From: DASPTB01 sp035623615
GTDB taxonomy: Bacteria > Actinomycetota > UBA4738
DNA: 22,138 bases
NCBI GenBank assembly: GCA_035623615.1
Contig: DASPTB010000134.1
Location: forward strand, 1 to 22,138
Direction: 5' to 3'
Shown: one piece after another, positions 14,426-20,918 of the stretch
How the letters are laid out: every line of letters starts with the position of its first letter
Position numbering within the stretch: the first letter of the stretch is position 1
The notes under the pieces: generated by a model
What the model was told of the DNA's origin: nothing
Database searches by the model: none
The model's input: the letters and a program-made list of their open reading frames with translations, nothing else
Position numbers and translations under genes: made by a program

Positions 14426-15159
14426 CGCCTGGACTCCTCGGCCAGCTGGTGGACTGGAGTTGGATCGGGGCACACCTGACCGGCGGCGACGCGTCCACAC
14501 CGAGCATCCGCTCGTTGCTGGTCCAGCACATCGCGCTCACCGTCATCGCCGTCGCGATCGGAACGGCGATCTCGATCCCGCTCGGGATCCTTTCCTACCG
14601 GCGCCACGCCGTGTACGTGCCGGTGACGTTCGTGAGCGGCATCCTGTACACGATCCCGAGCCTCGCCCTGTTCATCCTGCTCATCCCGATAACGGGACTG
14701 TCGTTCCTGACGGTGGAGATCGGGCTCGTGAGCTACACGCTGCTGATCCTCGTCCGCAACGTCGTCGCCGGGCTCGCGGCCGTGCCCGCCGACGTCAAGG
14801 ACGCCGCGACCGGAATGGGGATGCGGCCCCGGCAGCTCCTGTGGCAGGTCGAGCTCCCGCTCGCGACCCCGGTAATCATGGCCGGCGTCCGGGTCGCGAC
14901 CGTGAGCACGATCGGCCTCGTCACGATCGGATCGCTGATCGGCAAGGGAGGGCTCGGCATGTACATCCGGGGGGGGCTCCAGACGTTCTTCGACACCGAG
15001 ATCCTCGTCGGTGCCGTCCTGTCGCTTCTCCTCGCGCTCGTGGCGGACGCGCTGCTGGTCGGCATCGAGCGGCTCCTCACCCCCTGGACGCGACGGAGCG
15101 ACCGGCGCACCCGGAGGCGGGGCCGGCGGGAGCTCGTCGGGGTCGCCGGGGGGCGCTGA
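14422..15159 (+). CDS. opuCB: OpuC-like importer permease 1
   Basis: This 245-residue BPD_transp_1 permease has about five to six membrane helices (HIALTVIAVAIGTAISIPLG, FVSGILYTIPSLALFILLI, VSYTLLILVRNVV and later segments). The cytoplasmic EAA-type loop reads DAATGMGMRPRQLLWQVELPLATP, the coupling site for the ATPase. YTIPSLALF and IGSLIGKGGLG are characteristic of the OpuCB/OpuCD/ProW group. The Arg-rich C-terminus is cytoplasmic. The GTG at 14422 overlaps the ATPase stop (GTGA), and the stop overlaps the next ATG by one base. It would pair with the second permease as a heterodimer. Confidence 0.9.
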   Translation: MTPGLLGQLVDWSWIGAHLTGGDASTPSIRSLLVQHIALTVIAVAIGTAISIPLGILSYRRHAVYVPVTFVSGILYTIPSLALFILLIPITGLSFLTVEIGLVSYTLLILVRNVVAGLAAVPADVKDAATGMGMRPRQLLWQVELPLATPVIMAGVRVATVSTIGLVTIGSLIGKGGLGMYIRGGLQTFFDTEILVGAVLSLLLALVADALLVGIERLLTPWTRRSDRRTRRRGRRELVGVAGGR

Positions 15160-15938
15160 TGAACGAGTTCCGGCAGGTTCCCGGCTGGCTCACCGACCCG
15201 TCGCACTGGTCGGGAGCCGACGGCATTCCCGAGCGCGTCGTCCAGCACCTGGAGCTGTCCTTCATTGCGATCCTCCTCGCGCTGCTGCTGGCGGTCCCGG
15301 TCGGGCTGTGGGTCGGGCACCGCCATCGTTTCGAGTTCGCCGCCGTCACTGCGGCCAACGCCGGGCGTGCCGTTCCATCCTTCGCACTGCTCGTGGTCGT
15401 CTTCATCCTCATGCTGCACGTGTGGCCCGCGATCGCCTTCGGGCCGGGGCCGACCGTGGTGGTGCTCACGCTGCTGGCCATTCCGTCCATCCTCACGAAC
15501 ACGTACGTCGGGATCCAGTCCGTCGACGCCGACGCGGTCGAGGCCGCCCGAGGGATGGGGATGCGCGAGCGCCAGATCCTGACGCGGCTCGAGGTGCCTC
15601 TCGCGGCGCCGCTCATGATGACGGGCATCCGGACTGCCACGTTGCAGGTGATCGCGACCGCCACGCTCGCCGCGCTCATCGGCGGCGGCGGACTCGGGAA
15701 CTTCATCGTGGACGGCTTCGCCCAGGGCGACACCGCCATGACGATCGCCGGCGCCATGCTCGTGGCCTCTCTCGCCGTGGCGGTGGATTTCCTTCTCTCG
15801 CTGGCGGAACGAGCAGTGACCCCGAAGACGGAGTCGGGCTCCCGGCCGCGGGCTCGCATCCCCCTCGCCGCCCTCCGCAGGAGCGCCCGTCCCCAGGCCG
15901 AAGGCGCTCCGTACGTGCCACCGACTCTCCCCCACTGA
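15159..15938 (+). CDS. opuCD: OpuC-like importer permease 2
   Basis: This 259-residue paralogue of the preceding permease has helices around LSFIAILLALLLAVPVGLWV, AVPSFALLVVVFILML, VVVLTLLAIPSILTNTYVG and MTIAGAMLVASLAVAVDFLL. Its EAA loop is EAARGMGMRERQILTRLEVPLAAP, followed by ATLAALIGGGGLGNFIVDG. The start codon shares a base with the upstream stop (TGATG), with a G-rich stretch as ribosome-binding site. The C-terminal 50 residues are Pro/Arg-rich and hydrophilic. Together with its neighbour it should form the translocation pore. It is followed by a 91-bp gap before the binding-protein gene. Confidence 0.9.
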   Translation: MNEFRQVPGWLTDPSHWSGADGIPERVVQHLELSFIAILLALLLAVPVGLWVGHRHRFEFAAVTAANAGRAVPSFALLVVVFILMLHVWPAIAFGPGPTVVVLTLLAIPSILTNTYVGIQSVDADAVEAARGMGMRERQILTRLEVPLAAPLMMTGIRTATLQVIATATLAALIGGGGLGNFIVDGFAQGDTAMTIAGAMLVASLAVAVDFLLSLAERAVTPKTESGSRPRARIPLAALRRSARPQAEGAPYVPPTLPH

Positions 15939-15993
15939 CCCGACGGCGAGTCCCATCTTTTCCGAAAGGCTTGATACGGTGGTCGCTCGTCTC

Positions 15994-16012
15994 GGGCCGG
16001 AAAGGCCGGCCC
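15994..16012 (+). promoter_or_regulatory. Intercistronic hairpin ahead of the binding-protein gene
   Basis: GGGCCGG (15994-16000) and CCGGCCC (16006-16012) form a perfect 7-bp stem with loop AAAGG. No T-run follows and the AAGGAGG ribosome-binding site begins 6 bases later. It could be an mRNA-processing or stabilising hairpin giving higher expression of the binding protein than of the permeases; this role is inferred. Confidence 0.4.
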
Positions 16013-16029
16013 CCGACCAAGGAGGACCC

Positions 16030-16998
16030 ATGCGGAAACACCGCAAGCTCGCCCTCGGGGCGACGATGCTCGCGGCGGCCCTGGCGGCCGCGGCGTGCGC
16101 GTCGGGTGGGGGCAGCGGAAGCAGTGCCAGCACCTCCCCCGCGGCGAGTGGCCCGTCGCTCGCCAGCACCTTCGTGTTCGGCGCGCCGCCCGACTGCGCG
16201 ACGAACAAGTTCTGCGCCATCGGACTGAAGAACGTGTACGGCATTCAGTTCAAGGAGATCAAGTCGCTGGACTACGGCGGCCCGATCACCGTGGCCGCGC
16301 TCAAGAGCGGCAGCATCCAGGTCGGAGAGCTGTTCTCGACGGCGGTGTACGACCCCGACTTCGTCGTGCTGAACGACGACAAGCACCTCGAGGCAGCGGA
16401 CGCCATCACGCCGGTCGTGCGCACCTCGGTCGCCACCTCCGACGTGCAGACGTTGCTGAACGGCGTCAGCGCCAAGCTGACGACGAGCGGCATGCTCACG
16501 CTCAACAAGCAGGTGGACATCGACAAGCAGGACGTCTCGACGGTCGCCAAGGCCTTCCTCACGCAGCAAGGGCTGCTGGGAACGCCGACGACCACCGGCA
16601 AGGGGAAGACGATCACGGTTGGCGTCTCCGGCGCGTTCACGGAGAGCAAGCTCGTCGCCGAGATGTACGCCGAGGTTCTGGAGAACGCGGGCTACACCGT
16701 GAACCGACAGTTCAACTTGGACAGTCGCAAGGTCTCGGATCAGGCGCTGTTCACCGGCAAGATCGACGTGAAGCCTGAGTACCTCGCCAGCGAGGCGATC
16801 GCGCTCAACCCGAACGCCAGTGTGAGCGGCGATACGCAGAACAACCTTCAGGTCTTGACAGCTCTCGAGCAGCCGAAGGGCGTGACGGTCCTGACCCCAT
16901 CGGCCGCCATCGACACCAACGTCTTCGTCGTGACGAAGGCAACAGCCGCCAAGTACAACCTCTCGAACGTCAGCGACCTGGCGAAGCCGGCGCCGTAG
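16030..16998 (+). CDS. opuCC: Circularly permuted OpuCC-like substrate-binding lipoprotein
   Basis: This 322-residue binding protein should deliver the solute to the importer encoded upstream. The ATG at 16030 has a strong AAGGAGG. Residues 1-23 are a lipoprotein signal ending AAAAC, with Ala rather than Leu at -3. Residues about 33-46 are a Ser/Ala linker. Residues about 47-184 (FVFGAPPDC...KNVYGIQFKEIKSLD...VLNDDKH...ITPVVRT...LTLNKQVDI...FLTQQGLLG) match what is normally the C-terminal half of OpuCC/OsmF proteins. After a short linker (185-192), residues 193-322 (ITVGVSGAFTESKLVAEMYAE...NLDSRKVSDQALFTGKIDV...VTKATAAKYNLSNVSDLAKP) match the normal N-terminal half. Both halves are present once, in swapped order, so this is a circular permutation and not a truncation. 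The substrate is not proven. Confidence 0.88.
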   Translation: MRKHRKLALGATMLAAALAAAACASGGGSGSSASTSPAASGPSLASTFVFGAPPDCATNKFCAIGLKNVYGIQFKEIKSLDYGGPITVAALKSGSIQVGELFSTAVYDPDFVVLNDDKHLEAADAITPVVRTSVATSDVQTLLNGVSAKLTTSGMLTLNKQVDIDKQDVSTVAKAFLTQQGLLGTPTTTGKGKTITVGVSGAFTESKLVAEMYAEVLENAGYTVNRQFNLDSRKVSDQALFTGKIDVKPEYLASEAIALNPNASVSGDTQNNLQVLTALEQPKGVTVLTPSAAIDTNVFVVTKATAAKYNLSNVSDLAKPAP

Positions 16999-17025
16999 CT
17001 CGGGACGACCGCGTTCCTCACGCGA

Positions 17026-17068
17026 GAAGGGCGCGGGCGACTCGCGAAACGAGTCTCCCGCGCCCTTC
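17026..17068. terminator. Strong bidirectional hairpin between convergent genes
   Basis: Arms 17026-17044 and 17050-17068 are complementary over 19 positions with a single mismatch and a 5-base loop, CGAAA. It ends 2 bp before the stop of the leftward DUF1684 gene and starts 27 bp after the stop of the binding-protein gene. It is well placed to end both transcripts, although it lacks a long T-run. Confidence 0.75.
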
Positions 17069-17070
17069 GC

Positions 17071-17691
17071 TCATCCTTGGCGCTCGCCGCCCCGAATCTC
17101 GACGCCGAGCCGGTTGGCGGGCGGCGCGAGCGGGCACGACCAGCGCGGGTCGTAAGCGCACGAGGGGTTGTACGCGAAATTGAAATCGAGGACCATCCCT
17201 TCCCCGTCGCCGGGGCCGAGGTCGGCGCCCTTCGCGGTGTCGAGCAGGTAGCGGCCGGCACCGTAGGTGTCACGGCCCGCGGTCACGTCGCGGAACGGCA
17301 GGAAGAGCCCGCCGCCGTACGCCTCGAGCCAGTAGGCGTCGAGCGTGCAGTCGCGGCCCCCCAGTTCGAACACGCACGCCCCGATCCGGGAGAACTGGAT
17401 GGGCTCGCCCGTGCTCGACGTGAGCTCCAGCCGTTCGGCGGGGCGATCCACCAGCCTCGCGGGTACGCGCAGGTCGGGGTCGAACTCGAAGTATGCCAGC
17501 CCGCCGAAGCCCGCTCGCGAGCCGGGCGGGACCGGCGACTGGGGATGCTCGCGAAAGAGCTCGTCGCGCGTGTCGCGCCAGTGCCACCAGGCGTCCCGCG
17601 GGCTCGTCGACGCTCGGGCGCGAACGTCCTCGTAGAGCGCGAAAACGCGCCGCCGCCAGTCGAGCAGTTCGAGGACGTCCTCGGCCGCCAC
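17071..17691 (-). CDS. DUF1684 domain protein
   Basis: This 206-residue soluble protein has the full pattern of DUF1684: LLDWRRRVFALYEDVRA, then RDELFREHPQSPVPP, then GGLAYFEFDPDLRV. The highly conserved C-terminal block follows, with YGGGLFLPFRDVTAGRDTYGAGRYLLDT, LDFNFAYNPSCAYDPRWSCP and LAPPANRLGVEIRGGE. No signal peptide is visible. The family is common in actinomycetes and has no established function that I know. The conserved D-N-Y-N-C-P block suggests a ligand or metal site, but that is inference. The GTG at 17691 follows a GGTGGTG stretch. It is divergent from the flavin oxidoreductase, with 100 bp between, and converges on the importer operon. Confidence 0.9.
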   Translation of the reverse strand: MAAEDVLELLDWRRRVFALYEDVRARASTSPRDAWWHWRDTRDELFREHPQSPVPPGSRAGFGGLAYFEFDPDLRVPARLVDRPAERLELTSSTGEPIQFSRIGACVFELGGRDCTLDAYWLEAYGGGLFLPFRDVTAGRDTYGAGRYLLDTAKGADLGPGDGEGMVLDFNFAYNPSCAYDPRWSCPLAPPANRLGVEIRGGERQG

Positions 17692-17791
17692 GCACCACCA
17701 CCTTCCCTCGTCGAACCTCGCTCGAACCGCACGAGCCTATAGGGTCGGCTCCGAGTTCTCTCGAGGCGGCGAAGGTGAAACGGGGGGCTGC

Positions 17792-19150
17792 ATGGACGAC
17801 GTGATCGTGATCGGCGGCGGCCCGGCGGGCGAGGCCGCGGCGTACGAGGCGGCGTCTCGCGGTGGTCGCGTGACGCTCGTCGAGCGCGACCTGGTCGGCG
17901 GCGAGTGCCCGTTCTGGGCGTGCATGCCGTCGAAGACGCTCCTCGACGCGGCGGCGCGCCACCATGGCGGCGCCGACGTCTTGTGGCAGCATGCGTCCGA
18001 CCGGCGCGATTGGATGATCTCGCGCGAAGGCACCGACTACCCTTCCGACGCCGGCCACGTCCGCAACCTCGAGGCCGCCGGCGTCCGTGTCCTACGAGGA
18101 ACTGGCCGCATCACCGCCTCCGGCGCCGTCGAGGTGACCGGCGGCACCGACGGAACGCAGTCCGCCGAGGCTCGGAGCGTGATCGTGTCGGCTGGCTCCA
18201 CGCCCTTCGTCCCCCCGATCCCCGGACTCGAGGAAGCCGGCTACTGGACGAACCGCGACGCGACCTCGACGCGCGACCTCCCGTCGAGCCTCGTCGTACT
18301 CGGCGGCGGTCCCGTCGGCATCGAGCTCGCGCAGGTCTTCGCGCGGTTCGGCACGCGGACCACGGTCGTCGAGGGAGGCGACCGCATCCTCGGGCGCGAC
18401 CATCCGCTGTCGGCCGAGGCCGTGACGGCGCAGCTTCGCGAAGAAGGCGTCGACTTCCGTCTCGGCGCCCGCGCGACGCGGGTGTCCGCCGGTGCAGCCG
18501 GCCGGGTGGTCGAACTGTCGGACGGCACCACCGTCGAGGGCGCCGAGCTGCTCGTGGCCGTGGGACGCCGCGGCGCCGACCTCCGCCGGCTCGGCCTCGA
18601 GGAGGCCGGCGGGACGGTCGACGCCCGCGGCGTCCCGGCGCTCGACGACCAGTTGCGCGCCGCCGGCGGCCTCTTCGTCGCCGGCGACGCGGCCGGTGGC
18701 CTGCAGTTCACGCATCTCGCCGACTACGAGGGCCTCGTCACCGCCCGCGCCGCCATGGGCGGCGCGGGCGTCGCCGACCTCCGCTCGGTTCCCAAGGTGA
18801 CGTTCACCGACCCCGAGACGGGCGCCGTCGGGATGGCCGTCGACGAGGCACGCGAGGAGGGCATCGACGCGGCGGAGTTCACCAAGGACTTCGCATCCTC
18901 CGGCAAGGGGCAGACGATCGAGGGGTCACGCGGGCACCTGACCGCGGTCGTCGACCGCGAGCGGAAGGTTCTCGTCGGGGCATTCGCCGCGTGCCCCTGC
19001 GGCGGCGAGCTGATCCACGAGGCGGCGCTCGCGATCAAGACACAGACCCCACTCGCCGTCCTCGCCGACACCATCCACGCGTTCCCGACCGCCGCCCGCG
19101 TCATGGGAGGCGTCTTCCTGCAGGCGGCGCGCGAGACCGGCGCGATCTGA
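17792..19150 (+). CDS. FAD/NAD(P) disulfide-reductase family oxidoreductase with non-canonical C-terminal active site
   Basis: This 452-residue flavoprotein belongs to the lipoamide dehydrogenase/mercuric reductase group. The FAD loop GGGPAGEAAAYEAA is at residues 8-21, with a redox-active pair C39/C44 in GGECPFWACMPSK. The NAD(P) loop LGGGPVGIELAQVFARFG follows, then the second FAD motif LFVAGDAAGG and a C-terminal dimerisation domain. The canonical C-terminal HPTxSE catalytic pair is missing: the sequence is HAFPTAAR, with Phe431 in place of the base His and Arg436 in place of Glu. It is thus unlikely to be a standard lipoamide dehydrogenase. Quinone or other small-acceptor reduction, as known for mycobacterial LpdA, is one possibility. 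The ATG at 17792 follows GGGGGG. It stands alone between DUF1684 and the permease. Confidence 0.88.
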   Translation: MDDVIVIGGGPAGEAAAYEAASRGGRVTLVERDLVGGECPFWACMPSKTLLDAAARHHGGADVLWQHASDRRDWMISREGTDYPSDAGHVRNLEAAGVRVLRGTGRITASGAVEVTGGTDGTQSAEARSVIVSAGSTPFVPPIPGLEEAGYWTNRDATSTRDLPSSLVVLGGGPVGIELAQVFARFGTRTTVVEGGDRILGRDHPLSAEAVTAQLREEGVDFRLGARATRVSAGAAGRVVELSDGTTVEGAELLVAVGRRGADLRRLGLEEAGGTVDARGVPALDDQLRAAGGLFVAGDAAGGLQFTHLADYEGLVTARAAMGGAGVADLRSVPKVTFTDPETGAVGMAVDEAREEGIDAAEFTKDFASSGKGQTIEGSRGHLTAVVDRERKVLVGAFAACPCGGELIHEAALAIKTQTPLAVLADTIHAFPTAARVMGGVFLQAARETGAI

Positions 19151-19156
19151 CCTACC

Positions 19157-19175
19157 CCGGCCGTCCACCGGCCGG
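19157..19175 (+). terminator. Weak hairpin after the oxidoreductase gene
   Basis: CCGGCCG (19157-19163) and CGGCCGG (19169-19175) form a 7-bp G+C stem with loop TCCAC, starting 7 bp after the TGA. No T-run follows, so it may be only a weak or Rho-assisted terminator. Confidence 0.35.
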
Positions 19176-19270
19176 ACCCGATGGTCCCGCACGGCCCGGC
19201 TCCTTCGACCCTGACGCCTCGGCCCCACCCGACGGACTGTTGAGGAGGCCAAGAAGGAAAGGGGTTTCCA

Positions 19271-20884
19271 ATGGATACCCAGGTTTCCCCTGCAGGGGGA
19301 AAGGGCCTCAAGTCCGGCGCGATCGGAGTCGTTTCGAACACCGTGATCAGCGTCGCGTCCGTTGGGCCGGCCTACTGCGTAGCCGCCACACTGGGCCTGA
19401 TCGCGGCAATCGTCGGGGTCGCCTCGCCCGCGATCATCTGGGTCGCGTTCATCCCCATGCTGTTCACGGCGTCCGCCTACTTCTACCTGAACCGCTCGGA
19501 TCCTGACTGCGGCGCCACGTTCTCGTGGGTTCGTCGCGCCATGGGCCCCTGGGCCGGGTGGATGGGCGGCTGGGGCGTGGTGATCGCCGACATCGTCGTG
19601 ATGCCGAGCCTGGCCTACGTCACGGCCCAGTACACCTACAAGCTGTTCGGCATGGACGGCGCCGCGAACAGCACGTGGGACATCCTGGCGCTCGGGTGCG
19701 TTTTCATCGTCATCATGACGCTGATCAGCTGGTGGGGCATCGAGCTGTCGGCGCGGACGCAGTTCATCCTGCTGGGAGCCGAGATCGTCGCCCTGGCGCT
19801 CTTCTCTGCGGTCGCCCTGATCAAGGTGTACGCCCAGCACCCGGCGGGGTCGCTCACGCCCTCGCTGTCGTGGCTGAACCCGTTCCCGCTGACGGCCCAC
19901 GAGCTGTCGGCAGGCATGCTGGTGACGCTGTTCATCTACTGGGGCTGGGACACCGCGGCGAACGTCAACGAGGAGACGAAGGACTCGACGAGGCTCCCCG
20001 GCATCGCGGCGGTGGTGTCGACCATCATCCTGCTCGGCACCTACGTCATCGTTGCCTTCGCGGCGACGGCGTTCAAGGGACCGGGCTTCCTGGCGGCCCA
20101 CCCCGACGATGTCCTGACCGCGATGGGCCGGATGGCGATGGGAAGCCCATGGGACAAGATCCTCGTCATCGCGGTGCTGACGTCGGCGATGGCCTGCACG
20201 CAGACCACGATCATGCCGACGGCCCGGACGACGCTCTCGATGGCGGCGCACGGCGCGCTGCCGAAGTCGCTCGCCGAGGTTCACCGCAAGTACATGACGC
20301 CGACGTGGTCGACGCTGTGGATGGGCGCGATCTCGATCCTGTGGTTCGTCGCCCTCGTGTGCATCGACCGCAGCGAGAACATCCTCTGGGACTCCATCTC
20401 GGGACTGGGATTCGCGGTGGCGTTCTACTACGGCATCACGGCCCTGGCATCGCCCGTGTACTTCCGCAGGTTCCTGTTCAAGAGCACCAAGAACTTCCTG
20501 CTGATGGGCGCCGCGCCGGTCATCGGCGCGCTGGTGCTCGGGTGGGTGTTCGTGAAGTCGGCGATCGACTACTGGAACCCGGTCAACTCCTACTCCCCGC
20601 CGTGGTTCTCGTTCGGCTCGTTCCAGGGCGTGGGGGCGGCGTTCGTCATCGGCATCGGAATGCTGCTGCTGGGCATCCCCCTGATGTTCTGGTGGCACGC
20701 CGTTCACCCGGAGTTCTTCCGGCAGAAGCCCGAGGTGGCGGAGACGCTGAAGCCGGGTGCCGCGAAGGGAGCGATCGTCTCGGAGGAGGAGCTGCTGAAG
20801 CTCGGTGAGGCGAAGGAGGAGCACGGAGAGAAGCCGAAGGAGCAGCGGCCGCTGACGCCCGCCGGCTCGAACGGCAGGCGGTGA
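19271..20884 (+). CDS. APC-family amino acid/polyamine permease
   Basis: This 537-residue transporter has about 12 predicted membrane helices and the APC N-terminal signature (GLKSGAIGVVSNTVISVASVGPAYCVAATLG), the conserved helix-1 region. Helix-6-like FIYWGWDTAANVNEETKDSTRLPG, with its WGWD/NEET motif, is typical of amino-acid-polyamine-organocation carriers. The hydrophilic cytoplasmic tail of about 75 residues is rich in Glu/Lys. The substrate is not determinable from sequence. The ATG at 19271 follows GGAAAGGGG. The next gene starts 34 bp downstream on the same strand with its own strong ribosome-binding site, so import and catabolism of one amino acid or diamine by the pair is a reasonable inference. 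Confidence 0.9.
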   Translation: MDTQVSPAGGKGLKSGAIGVVSNTVISVASVGPAYCVAATLGLIAAIVGVASPAIIWVAFIPMLFTASAYFYLNRSDPDCGATFSWVRRAMGPWAGWMGGWGVVIADIVVMPSLAYVTAQYTYKLFGMDGAANSTWDILALGCVFIVIMTLISWWGIELSARTQFILLGAEIVALALFSAVALIKVYAQHPAGSLTPSLSWLNPFPLTAHELSAGMLVTLFIYWGWDTAANVNEETKDSTRLPGIAAVVSTIILLGTYVIVAFAATAFKGPGFLAAHPDDVLTAMGRMAMGSPWDKILVIAVLTSAMACTQTTIMPTARTTLSMAAHGALPKSLAEVHRKYMTPTWSTLWMGAISILWFVALVCIDRSENILWDSISGLGFAVAFYYGITALASPVYFRRFLFKSTKNFLLMGAAPVIGALVLGWVFVKSAIDYWNPVNSYSPPWFSFGSFQGVGAAFVIGIGMLLLGIPLMFWWHAVHPEFFRQKPEVAETLKPGAAKGAIVSEEELLKLGEAKEEHGEKPKEQRPLTPAGSNGRR

Positions 20885-20918
20885 GGGCGTTCGCGGAAGC
20901 GGAAGGAGGAGATCAGCG

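Noticed and set aside
16030..16998. Binding-protein gene as a pseudogene or truncated copy
   Set aside because: The C-terminal half first looks missing, but both lobes are present once in swapped order, with intact signal, ribosome-binding site and stop.
17026..17068. Long inverted repeat as an IS end or attachment site
   Set aside because: It sits exactly between two convergent stops with a 5-base loop, and there is no transposase or duplicated flank. A terminator explains it.
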